Shown here piece after piece: positions 1 through 6,180 of a stretch of DNA of 8,114 nucleotides (its first letter is position 1; the number at the start of each line of letters is the position of its first letter). The stretch spans positions 1-8,114 of the forward strand of contig JAEZMI010000031.1 of the NCBI GenBank assembly GCA_023414975.1, given 5' to 3'. The position numbers were made by a program, and so were the translations under genes. Source of the DNA: Pseudomonadota bacterium. GTDB lineage: Bacteria; Pseudomonadota; Alphaproteobacteria; Rhizobiales; Xanthobacteraceae. Under the pieces are notes generated by a model. The model searched no databases, was not told where the DNA came from, and worked only from the letters and a program-made list of their open reading frames with translations.

Positions 1-398
1 TCGGCGAAATACAGAGCGCTGGTGAGCAGGATCGCCGCGCTGGCGGGTACGGAGAGCCAGGTCGGCATCAGGCCTCCCATGGCGACCGCGAAGGCCGGCA
101 CCAGCACATAGGTGAGGTAGTCCACCACGAGGTCGAGCGTCTCGCCGGACCAGCGTGGCAGCACCTCCCAGACTCGGGCCCGGCGGGCCATCGTGCCGTC
201 GATCCCGTCGACGAACAGCGCGGCGCCCAGCCACGTGAACATCAAGGACCAGTTACCTTCGACGGCCGCGATGAGCGCGAGCAGGCCGCAGACGGCGCCG
301 GAGGCGGTGAACAGATGAACGGCGAAGGCGAGGGTCTGTCGACGGTTGGGACGCTCTGTCATCAGCCTGTCAGCCAGCGACTTTGCTGAAATCGCCAC
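1..398 (-). CDS. pcs: Phosphatidylcholine synthase, N-terminal part (gene runs off the left edge)
   Basis: This integral inner-membrane enzyme of the CDP-alcohol phosphatidyltransferase family condenses choline with CDP-diacylglycerol, giving phosphatidylcholine and CMP in one step. The 132 visible residues contain the complete signature in the spacing typical of Pcs: D67-G68-x2-A71-R72, then 12 residues, then G85-x3-D89-x3-D93. The acidic residues of this motif bind the catalytic metal. Hydrophobic segments lie at about 23-46, 51-66, 93-110 and 112-131. The segment HLFTASGAV (28-36) and the stretch after the motif (LTYVLVPAFAV) strongly recall rhizobial Pcs. I chose the GTG at 398-396 as start because a near-perfect AGGAGG (411-406) precedes it by 7 bases. 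The in-frame ATG at 362-360 has no ribosome-binding site. The family is about 240-260 residues, so roughly half is missing. The gene is divergent from the FAD monooxygenase. Confidence 0.93.
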   Translation of the reverse strand, partial: MAISAKSLADRLMTERPNRRQTLAFAVHLFTASGAVCGLLALIAAVEGNWSLMFTWLGAALFVDGIDGTMARRARVWEVLPRWSGETLDLVVDYLTYVLVPAFAVAMGGLMPTWLSVPASAAILLTSALYFA

Positions 399-574
399 TG
401 CTTTTCCTCCTGCCACCCAACCGGCGCATTTTTATACGTTACTTCGCGAGCCGCCGACCACTCCGCCGCCCATGACATGTGCGCGCATTGCTACGCATTG
501 TCAGGCGGCTCGCTCCTGCTTATCCCACACTCCGGCGCGCGCTTATAGTCCCGCCGTCGCCGAGGGAGATCGAG
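399..574. promoter_or_regulatory. Divergent control region between pcs and the FAD monooxygenase
   Basis: This 176-base gap should carry the promoters of both flanking genes. On the minus strand, TATAAA (436-431) is a fair -10 hexamer about 33 bases before the pcs GTG, but no good -35 lies at the right distance. On the plus strand, TATAGT (544-549) matches five of six -10 positions and sits 25 bases before the monooxygenase ATG, again with a poor -35. TTGTCA (498-503) is a second possible -35. The heptamer CGCATTG occurs twice, at 484-490 and 494-500, exactly 10 bases apart. I see no coding signal: open frames crossing the region lack a ribosome-binding site. Promoter positions are inferred from sequence only. 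Confidence 0.45.
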
Positions 575-1786
575 ATGTCATCAACGCCCGGTCAGGAACG
601 GCATATCGCGGTGGTCGGTGGCGGCGCAAGCGGTCTTGTCGCGGCGCTCGCCCTCGCGACAGGCGGGAACGACGTCACCCTGATTGCGCCGGACCGCCCG
701 GCGGATGCCCGCACGACCGCGTTGATGGACGGTTCGGTCAATGCGCTCAAGGCGCTTGGCGTTTGGGACCGCCTCGCCCCACATGCCGCTCCGCTCCGGA
801 TCATGCGGGTCCTGGACGGAACGACGCGGCTGCTGCGCGCGCCGCAGGTCGATTTCCGCGCCGGCGAACTCGGGCTCGAGGCGTTTGCGTGGAATGTCGA
901 GAACGAGGCGCTGCTGGCGGCCCTTGAGCACACCATCGACGACGCGCCCGGCATTCACCGTCGCCGTACCAGCGTTGCCGCGGTGGCCGAGATGGATGGC
1001 CATGTGCGGCTGAGCCTCGACGATGGCGGCACGTTCGATGCCGCCCTGGTGGCGGCGGCGGATGGGCGACACTCCCCCTGCCGCAAAGCCGCCGGCATTG
1101 ATGTTCGCACCCGCGACTACCCGCAGGTGGCGGTCACGGCGACGCTGGCGCATGACCGCCCGCACCATGACATATCCACCGAGTTTCACACGGAAACGGG
1201 TCCGTTCACGCTGGTGCCGCTGCCGGGTCAGCGCAGCAGCGTCGTCTGCGTGGTCTCCCCGCGGGAAGCCGAGCAACTGCTCGCGCTGGACGAGACGGCT
1301 TTCAGCCGGGTCATGGAACGCAAGGCGCGCTCGATCCTCGGCGCCATGCGGCTCGATTCGCCGCGCGGGAGCTTCCCCTTGAGTGCCCGCACCGCCACGC
1401 GCTTCGCCAAGGGACGCATCGCGTTGATCGGGGAAGCGGGGCACATCATTCCCCCCATCGGCGCGCAGGGCCTCAATCTCGGCATCCGCGACGCCGCGAC
1501 GCTGGCCGAGCTGGTCTCGCAAGCGCGGCGCAAGGGTGAGGACATCGGGAGTAACGCGGTGAGCGAGGCCTATGAGCGGCGGCGCCGGGCGGACGTCGAG
1601 AGCCGCACCTTCGCCGTCGATCTGCTCAATCGCTCATTGCTGAGCGGCTTCCTGCCGATGGCGGGTGTGCGCGGCTTCGGCCTGTGGCTGCTCGACAAGA
1701 CGCCGATGCTGCGCCGGGCGGTGATGCGCGAGGGCGTGGGCCCGACGCGGGACGTGCCGGCGCTTCTTACCGGTAGGGTCGCCTGA
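575..1786 (+). CDS. FAD-dependent monooxygenase of the UbiH/UbiF/COQ6 family (probable ubiquinone ring hydroxylase)
   Basis: This 403-residue flavoprotein belongs to the class A aromatic hydroxylases, which use NAD(P)H and O2 to hydroxylate a ring. The closest role is a hydroxylation step of ubiquinone synthesis at the inner membrane. The N-terminal dinucleotide fold has G15-x-G17-x-x-G20 within VVGGGASGL. The family DG motif is D163-G164. The second FAD motif is GEAGH (286-290) followed by PPIGAQGLNLGIRDA (293-307), a hallmark of UbiH/COQ6 proteins. I chose the ATG at 575 because GGGAG (564-568) lies 6 bases upstream. An in-frame extension to 479 would add 32 residues with no family resemblance and no ribosome-binding site. 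Length is normal for the family. It could correspond to the alphaproteobacterial UbiL group, but which ring position it hydroxylates cannot be read from the sequence, so I give no symbol. The gene stands alone, divergent from pcs and convergent with the AEC transporter. Confidence 0.87.
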   Translation: MSSTPGQERHIAVVGGGASGLVAALALATGGNDVTLIAPDRPADARTTALMDGSVNALKALGVWDRLAPHAAPLRIMRVLDGTTRLLRAPQVDFRAGELGLEAFAWNVENEALLAALEHTIDDAPGIHRRRTSVAAVAEMDGHVRLSLDDGGTFDAALVAAADGRHSPCRKAAGIDVRTRDYPQVAVTATLAHDRPHHDISTEFHTETGPFTLVPLPGQRSSVVCVVSPREAEQLLALDETAFSRVMERKARSILGAMRLDSPRGSFPLSARTATRFAKGRIALIGEAGHIIPPIGAQGLNLGIRDAATLAELVSQARRKGEDIGSNAVSEAYERRRRADVESRTFAVDLLNRSLLSGFLPMAGVRGFGLWLLDKTPMLRRAVMREGVGPTRDVPALLTGRVA

Positions 1787-1804
1787 CATCGGCGCCGGCT
1801 CAGG
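1782..1804. other. Inverted repeat holding the stop codons of two convergent genes
   Basis: CCTGA (1782-1786) and TCAGG (1800-1804) are perfect inverted copies. Each contains the TGA stop of one convergent gene: the monooxygenase on the plus strand and the AEC transporter on the minus strand. Between them lies a self-complementary CGGCGCCG (1790-1797). Only 13 bases separate the two stops and no T-run follows on either strand, so this is at best a weak pause or termination signal. Confidence 0.35.
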
Positions 1805-2747
1805 GCAGCATATCGTGCTGCAGGGCATAGAGCATGAGGGTGACGGTGAGCACGGAGACGATCGTGCCGATGAGGACGCCACCCGAGGCGCCCTGCACAT
1901 AGGTGTCGTACTGCTTGGCCATGATGAAGGCGTTGAGCGCCGGCGGGAGGCTCGCCATCAGCACCGCGGTCGCGATCCACACCGGCTCGAAGCCGCCGAC
2001 CGTGGTGAGCACGAGCCACACCAGCGCCGGATGCACCACCAGCTTGATCGCGAGCAGCACCGGAACCTCGCTCTGCATACGGTCCATCGGCCGGAGCGCG
2101 ACGGAGACGCCAAGGGTAAAGAGGGCGCAGGGGGCCGCGGCGTTGCGCAGGAACTCCAGCGTCTTCTCGATCGCCGCCGGCGGATGAAACTCGATATAGG
2201 CCGCGAGCACTCCCAAAAAGGTCGCGACGTTGAACGGGTGAGTCACCACGCGACGCGCCACCAGCAGCAGCGTGGCCGAGAGCCGCCGTTGATCGCGCCC
2301 GCCAATGGCCATCATGATTGGCACGATGGTGAAGAAAAACAGGCTGTCGAAGACGAAAATAAGCGCCGTCGGCACCGAAGCGCCCATGCCCAGCGCCCCG
2401 AGCGTGAGCCCAGGGCCCATATAGCCGACGTTGGAGTAGGAGCCGAGAATGGCGGCTATCGTCGCCTCCGGCAGGTTTCCGCGCCGCAGCCAGAGCCCCA
2501 CGAGAAGCGACAGCGCGAAGCAGGCCGCCGTAGACAGGGTCGTCGCCGCGATGAAGCTGCCATTGGTGAGCTCGCGGAACGGCGTGCGAGCTACCAGCGA
2601 GAAGAACAGCGCCGGCAAGGCGACATAGATGATGAAAAAGCTGAGCCAGGCGAGACCGCTTTCGGGAAGGCGCGCCAACCGGCCGCATCCCAGCCCCAGA
2701 AAGATGACGCCGAAAAACGGAAGTGCTAACGCTAGAACCTCAGCCAT
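1800..2747 (-). CDS. AEC-family (auxin efflux carrier type) membrane transporter
   Basis: This 315-residue, very hydrophobic inner-membrane protein has about ten transmembrane segments in two five-helix halves, as expected of the AEC family, part of the bile/arsenite/riboflavin transporter superfamily. Family hallmarks are SNVGYMG (105-111) in the first half, AAPCALFTLG (204-213) in the second, and the late segment SLPPALNAFIMAKQY (266-280). Family members export or import small organic acids such as malate or malonate; the substrate here cannot be told, and auxin itself is unlikely. The ATG at 2747-2745 is the earliest possible start, because an in-frame TAG lies only 9 bases upstream (2759-2757). 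There is no clear Shine-Dalgarno sequence, so translation may be weak or leaderless. The gene is convergent with the monooxygenase and divergent from hspQ, and appears to be a single-gene unit. Family assignment is firm; physiological role is open. Confidence 0.9.
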   Translation of the reverse strand: MAEVLALALPFFGVIFLGLGCGRLARLPESGLAWLSFFIIYVALPALFFSLVARTPFRELTNGSFIAATTLSTAACFALSLLVGLWLRRGNLPEATIAAILGSYSNVGYMGPGLTLGALGMGASVPTALIFVFDSLFFFTIVPIMMAIGGRDQRRLSATLLLVARRVVTHPFNVATFLGVLAAYIEFHPPAAIEKTLEFLRNAAAPCALFTLGVSVALRPMDRMQSEVPVLLAIKLVVHPALVWLVLTTVGGFEPVWIATAVLMASLPPALNAFIMAKQYDTYVQGASGGVLIGTIVSVLTVTLMLYALQHDMLP

Positions 2748-2869
2748 TGGCGTTGGCTATCGGCTCGCCATGGGGCGGTCAATCGGTCTTTAGTGACGGC
2801 AAGACGCCGCTGTCGGGTGCGCAGAGTCCCTGCCGTTCGCACGATGGCCGGCGGCATGACAGGTGACGC

Positions 2870-2885
2870 GACGGCAGAAGCCGTC
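2870..2885 (+). promoter_or_regulatory. Hairpin in the hspQ leader, just before the ribosome-binding site
   Basis: GACGGC (2870-2875) and GCCGTC (2880-2885) form a perfect 6-base-pair stem with an AGAA loop, ending two bases before the purine-rich ribosome-binding site GGGAGAGGA (2888-2896). An alternative stem, GTGACG with CGTCAC, overlaps it. Its position could influence access of ribosomes to hspQ, but the Shine-Dalgarno itself is not visibly paired, so a regulatory role is inference. Confidence 0.35.
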
Positions 2886-2902
2886 ACGGGAGAGGACGGA
2901 CG

Positions 2903-3235
2903 ATGAAGGAGCGGAACGCCAAGTACCGGATCGGGCAGATCGTCCGCCACCGGCACTACCCTTTCCGCGGTGTCGTCTTCGACGTCGATCCGGAATTCTC
3001 CAATACCGATGAATGGTGGGATTCGATTCCCGAGAATATCCGGCCTTCGACCAAGGACCAGCCCTTCTACCATCTCCTGGCGGAGAACGCGGAGACGGAA
3101 TACGTCGCCTATGTTTCCGAGCAGAACCTGGAGCTCGACACATCCGGCGAGCCTGTTCGCCACCCTCAGGTCCGCGAGATGCTCGCCGCCGATGGCGACG
3201 GCGGCTGGCGTGTGCGCAGCGAGCGGCTGCAGTAA
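2903..3235 (+). CDS. hspQ: Heat shock protein HspQ (YccV-like, hemimethylated-DNA-binding fold)
   Basis: This 110-residue cytoplasmic protein falls in the HspQ/YccV family. In E. coli, HspQ is a small heat-shock protein that promotes breakdown of unstable DnaA and acts as a specificity-enhancing factor of the Lon protease. Recognisable features are the opening KYRIGQIVRHRHYPFRGVVF (7-26) followed by the DVDPEFSNTDEWWD region, then PFYHLLAENAETEYVAYVSEQNL, which matches the conserved second half of the small beta-barrel domain. Length equals the family norm of about 105-115 residues. The ATG at 2903 follows GGGAGAGGA (2888-2896) at 6 bases. The gene is divergent from the AEC transporter and followed by a stem-loop terminator at 3304-3327. 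No convincing heat-shock sigma-32 promoter could be seen upstream. The stop codon lies in a short tandem duplication. Confidence 0.94.
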   Translation: MKERNAKYRIGQIVRHRHYPFRGVVFDVDPEFSNTDEWWDSIPENIRPSTKDQPFYHLLAENAETEYVAYVSEQNLELDTSGEPVRHPQVREMLAADGDGGWRVRSERLQ

Positions 3236-3251
3236 GCGGCTGCAGTAAGCG
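3222..3251 (+). repeat. 13-base tandem duplication across the hspQ stop codon
   Basis: The unit GCGGCTGCAGTAA is present twice back to back, at 3223-3235 and 3236-3248. The 13-base periodicity extends from 3222 to 3251, about 2.3 units. The first copy encodes the last residues of HspQ and its TAA stop. The second copy repeats the stop in another frame and has no coding effect. It looks like a replication-slippage duplication. Confidence 0.9.
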
Positions 3252-3303
3252 CTTGGCATCGCGCTTCGCACTGCGGCTTCCAAACAGCGACGCATCAAAT
3301 GAA

Positions 3304-3327
3304 AACGCCCGGCCGAAGCCGGGCGTT
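3304..3327. terminator. Stem-loop terminator between hspQ and the convergent ialB-family gene
   Basis: AACGCCCGGC (3304-3313) and GCCGGGCGTT (3318-3327) form a perfect 10-base-pair GC-rich stem with a 4-base loop. Read on the minus strand the loop is TTCG closed by a C-G pair, the very stable UUCG tetraloop, and the stem runs into TTTT, as expected of an intrinsic terminator for the ialB-family gene, whose stop lies 24 bases before. On the plus strand the stem is followed only by CTGATT, so it would terminate hspQ transcripts less efficiently, if at all. Confidence 0.85.
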
Positions 3328-3350
3328 CTGATTCCGAGTGATCGAGGCGA

Positions 3351-4100
3351 TCACTGGGCGGGCTGACCGCTCTTCAGTTTCTCGGCGCCAAGCTTCTCCA
3401 GCCCCGCCTTGGTCTGCTGCTCGCGGGCCTCGGCCTCGGCCTTCAGCGCTTCCACGCGGGTCTTCACCTGATCCTGGATCTTCTTGACCTGCTCCTCGAA
3501 GACCTTCGGGTCGGTCTGCGGGCCGTCATAGACCTTGGCGAAGTCGCCGAGGCCGATCGGGTAGGAGATGACGCGGCCAACCGAATTAGCCACCTGAAGC
3601 GTCAGGCCCGGCGCCTTCTTCATGCGGTCGATGAAGGCCTGGTCGATCTGGATATCGCCACGGCAAACCTGCTGATCGCACATGATGAAGGTGCCGAGCA
3701 CAGGCTGCTCGTTGGCAAGGGCGACGCGGAAGCCGTTGCGCAGCAGAAGGCCGGTCGGGAAGGCGACGACAAAGGCCTTCTTCGGATCGTCCTTCACCTC
3801 GAAGATGCCGAAGCGCACCAGGAACTGGCCGGTATCGCTGATGATGGTCTGCTCCATGTTGCAGACCTCCTTCTTGATCGACGGCTCCTCGCCACAGCGC
3901 TTCACCCACGGAATCGGCAGAGCGGGGATCTGCGCCTGCTGAGCCTGGCCCTGCTGAGCAGGCGCTGCCTGCTGCGCCGGGGCGGCCGGCTTCTGCGCGG
4001 GCTTGGCCGGCTGCGTGGTCTGCGCGAAGGCGGTACCGGTAAGCGCCAGCACCATGGCGGCGCCGGCGACCTGGCGCGCGAGAGTCGAGCGGTTGATCAT
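3351..4100 (-). CDS. Invasion-associated locus B (IalB) family exported protein
   Basis: This 249-residue protein is predicted to be secreted or periplasmic. It starts with a Sec signal peptide of about 26 residues (hydrophobic 10-23, cleavage after TAFA). A low-complexity linker rich in Pro, Ala and Gln follows (27-58). The IalB domain spans about 60-195, with W65, C69 and C80, GQFLVRFGIF (91-100), the FPTGLLLRNG segment (114-123) and C141/C146 in FIMCDQQVCRGDI. The four cysteines suggest two disulfides, by inference. The tail (199-243) is rich in Lys, Glu, Gln and Ala and looks like a coiled coil. IalB of Bartonella is needed for entry into red cells, but homologues are widespread in non-pathogenic Hyphomicrobiales, where the role is unknown. 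The ATG at 4100-4098 is preceded by AGGAA at a good distance. The gene is divergent from the solute-binding protein and ends at a strong terminator. Confidence 0.9.
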   Translation of the reverse strand: MINRSTLARQVAGAAMVLALTGTAFAQTTQPAKPAQKPAAPAQQAAPAQQGQAQQAQIPALPIPWVKRCGEEPSIKKEVCNMEQTIISDTGQFLVRFGIFEVKDDPKKAFVVAFPTGLLLRNGFRVALANEQPVLGTFIMCDQQVCRGDIQIDQAFIDRMKKAPGLTLQVANSVGRVISYPIGLGDFAKVYDGPQTDPKVFEEQVKKIQDQVKTRVEALKAEAEAREQQTKAGLEKLGAEKLKSGQPAQ

Positions 4101-4287
4101 ATCGAATTCCTGTCGTTCGGCCCGCGGTGAAGAGCGGTTGTCGGACGCCTCTGCGCCATCTCGGGAACGTGGGCTGTCTCAAGCCCAATTGAGGCGACAG
4201 AGTGACCCTCTGGCAGTTGAATGTCGGGGTTCGTGCTAGACAATCTCGTATGTCCGCGAGTCGAATCTGTGGCCAAGGAACGGAAGC
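4101..4287. promoter_or_regulatory. Divergent control region between the ialB-family gene and the peptide-binding protein
   Basis: A possible plus-strand promoter is TTGAAT (4217-4222) and GACAAT (4239-4244), separated by 16 bases, giving a leader of roughly 37 bases before the GTG at 4288. The ribosome-binding site for that gene is AAGGAA (4275-4280). Two overlapping inverted repeats lie at 4170-4199. On the minus strand, AGGAA a few bases before position 4100 serves the ialB-family gene; no convincing minus-strand promoter was found. Assignments rest on consensus matching by eye. Confidence 0.4.
4170..4199. repeat. Two overlapping, mutually exclusive inverted repeats
   Basis: TGGGCT (4170-4175) pairs with AGCCCA (4182-4187), and CTCAA (4178-4182) pairs with TTGAG (4189-4193). 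The second dyad has outer arms TGT (4175-4177) and ACA (4197-4199). The two stems share bases, so only one can form in a single strand. They could be an operator in DNA or alternative hairpins in a leader of the minus-strand ialB-family transcript, about 70 bases before its start. Function is not known. Confidence 0.4.
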
Positions 4288-6114
4288 GTGACCGATATCG
4301 CCCGCCGAGCGTTCCTGCGCAATGCCGTAGTGCTGGGTACCGGCGTGTTCTTGGCGCGAACGGGCCCCGCCCGCGCGGAGGATGACGCCCCGACGTTCCG
4401 GCACGGCATCGCCATGCATGGCGAGCCCGCCTATCCGCCCGGCTTTTCCCATTATGCCAGCGTCAACCCGGACGCCCCGAAAGGGGGCCGGTTGACGCAG
4501 GGCGCCGTCGGCAGCTTCGACAGCCTCAATCCGTTCATCGTGCGCGGTACGGCGCCCCCCTTCGTCCGCTGGAATCTCGTCGAAAGCCTCATGGCGCGTT
4601 CGCCGGATGAGGCGTTCACCTGTTACGGGCTGCTGGCGCGCGGGGTCGCGACGGATGACGCGCGCAGCTACGTCGCCTTCGATATCGACCCCCGCGCACG
4701 TTTCGCCGACGGCACGCCGGTGACGGCGGAAGACGTGCTGTTTTCGTTCAATCTCCTGCGGGTGAAGGGCCGGCCCAACCACCGCACCTTCTACGGCAAG
4801 GTGGCGAAGGCCGAGATTACCGGTCCGCTCGCCATTCGTTTCACCTTCGGGACCGTGGACCGGGAACTGCCGCTCATCATGGCGCTGATGCCGGTTCTCG
4901 CCCGCCATGCCACCGACGAGGCGACCTTCGACCAGACGAGTTTCACCCCACCGCTGGGCAGCGGGCCCTACACGCTCGGGGAGGTGCGGCCCGGCGAGAC
5001 GGTGATCCTCACACGGCGGGCGGATTATTGGGGCCGGGAGTTGCCGGTGAACCGCGGCAATTTCAATGCCGATACGCTGCGCTACGATTTCTACCGGGAT
5101 GTGAACAGCCAGTTCGAGGCGTTCAAGCGCGGGCTTTACGACATTCGTTTCGAGACCGACCCCGGCCGCTGGAAAACCGGCTACGACATTCCCGCCGTGC
5201 GCGACGGGCGGATCGTGACCGAAGAAATCGAGACGGGCATGCCGAAGCCCTACTCGGCGCTCATTTTCAACATGCGGCGACCGATCTTCGCAGATGCGCG
5301 GGTGCGTGAGGCCATGGTCGAGCTGTTTGACTTCGAATGGGCCAACACGAACCTCTATTTCGGCCTCTACCGGCGTAATGGCAGTTTCTATGACGGCTCC
5401 GAACTGTCGGCCCGCGGCCGGGCGGCCGATGCGCGCGAACGCGAATTGCTCGCCCCCTACCCCGAAGCCGTTTTGCCGGCAGTCATGGATGGCAGCTGGG
5501 AGCCGCCAGCCTCCGACGGCTCCGGCCGCGACCGGGCTCGCCTCAAAAGGGCGCTGGAGCTTTTCGCCAGCGCCGGCTGGGAGCTGAAGACGGGAAAACT
5601 CACCTCGCGCGAGGGGCAGGCCTTCGCGCCCGAACTCATCGTCGGCACCAAGGACCAGGAGCGGCTCGCGCTCGCCTATCAGAACATGCTGAAGCGCGCC
5701 GGCGTCACTCTGAACATCCGCCTGGTCGACAACGTGCAGTTCGAGGCCCGTAAGCAGACCTACGACTACGACATGGTGCCTTACATCTGGGACCAGTCGC
5801 TGTCGCCGGGCAACGAGCAGACATTCTATTTCGGCTCGGCGGCGGCGGATGTACCGGGCACGCGCAACTTCATGGGCCTGAAGAGCCCGGCGGCCGACGC
5901 GATGATCCAAGCGCTACTGGCCGCCCGCGCGCGGGAAGATTTCGTCTCCGCCGTGCGTGCGCTTGATCGCGTGCTGATCTCCGCCCGATTTTCGGTGCCG
6001 CTGTTCTATACGCCCGGCCAATGGGTGGCGCGCTGGAAGGCGATCCGCCGGCCCGAACGCGTGGCGCTCAGCGGCACGCTGGCGGAGAGCTGGTGGCGCG
6101 AGCCTGGCCAATAG
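4288..6114 (+). CDS. YejA-like extracellular solute-binding protein (SBP family 5, peptide uptake), Tat-exported
   Basis: This 608-residue periplasmic protein should bind oligopeptides and hand them to an ABC importer. It opens with a twin-arginine signal: ARRAFLRN (5-12) with R6-R7, a hydrophobic stretch, and ARA before a cleavage site near residue 30. The SBP family 5 fold follows, with SFDSLNPF near the start, the family block FADGTPVTAEDVLFSFNLL, GSGPYTL (224-230) and a large C-terminal lobe. DQSLSPGNEQ (502-511) followed by FYFGS and TRNFMG is characteristic of the YejA branch, as is the length (E. coli YejA is about 600 residues). The GTG start follows AAGGAA (4275-4280) by 7 bases and places the Tat motif at the expected distance. 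The expected permease and ATPase genes (yejB, yejE, yejF) are not next to it: ialB-family lies upstream and a small unrelated gene downstream. It may work with a transporter encoded elsewhere. Confidence 0.9.
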   Translation: MTDIARRAFLRNAVVLGTGVFLARTGPARAEDDAPTFRHGIAMHGEPAYPPGFSHYASVNPDAPKGGRLTQGAVGSFDSLNPFIVRGTAPPFVRWNLVESLMARSPDEAFTCYGLLARGVATDDARSYVAFDIDPRARFADGTPVTAEDVLFSFNLLRVKGRPNHRTFYGKVAKAEITGPLAIRFTFGTVDRELPLIMALMPVLARHATDEATFDQTSFTPPLGSGPYTLGEVRPGETVILTRRADYWGRELPVNRGNFNADTLRYDFYRDVNSQFEAFKRGLYDIRFETDPGRWKTGYDIPAVRDGRIVTEEIETGMPKPYSALIFNMRRPIFADARVREAMVELFDFEWANTNLYFGLYRRNGSFYDGSELSARGRAADARERELLAPYPEAVLPAVMDGSWEPPASDGSGRDRARLKRALELFASAGWELKTGKLTSREGQAFAPELIVGTKDQERLALAYQNMLKRAGVTLNIRLVDNVQFEARKQTYDYDMVPYIWDQSLSPGNEQTFYFGSAAADVPGTRNFMGLKSPAADAMIQALLAARAREDFVSAVRALDRVLISARFSVPLFYTPGQWVARWKAIRRPERVALSGTLAESWWREPGQ

Positions 6115-6128
6115 GGCACGGCCGCCGG

Positions 6129-6147
6129 CTGCCGGAGCGGCAGTTTC
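6129..6147 (+). terminator. Possible weak terminator after the peptide-binding protein
   Basis: CTGCCG (6129-6134) and CGGCAG (6138-6143) form a perfect 6-base-pair stem with a GAG loop, extendable by two G-U pairs in RNA, starting 14 bases after the stop codon. Only TTTC follows, so the T-run is short. It fits a modest intrinsic terminator separating the binding-protein gene from the small exported protein. Confidence 0.45.
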
Positions 6148-6180
6148 GTTGACGCTGTTGCAAACAAGCGCTGGACAGTC

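Noticed and set aside
581..1522. A 313-codon minus-strand open frame opposite the FAD monooxygenase
   Set aside because: No motif and no start signal; the plus-strand frame contains the complete FAD-binding signatures.
1815..2729. A 304-codon plus-strand open frame opposite the AEC transporter
   Set aside because: Its product is a charged, His/Arg/Glu-rich sequence that mirrors hydrophobic codons on the other strand. There is no ribosome-binding site, and the transporter has clear family motifs.
2903..3235. A heat-shock sigma-32 promoter upstream of hspQ
   Set aside because: I looked for CTTGAA-like and CCTATAT-like boxes at 17-18 base spacing in 2748-2902 and found no acceptable pair.
2732..3298. 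A 188-codon minus-strand open frame across hspQ and its leader
   Set aside because: It overlaps hspQ fully on the opposite strand, has no recognisable domain and runs into the start of the transporter gene.
3586..5910. A 774-codon open frame on the minus strand, antisense to the peptide-binding protein and overlapping the ialB-family gene in another frame
   Set aside because: Its translation is Arg/His/Gly-rich without any domain, and both genes it overlaps are well recognised. Long antisense frames are expected in GC-rich DNA with strong third-position bias.
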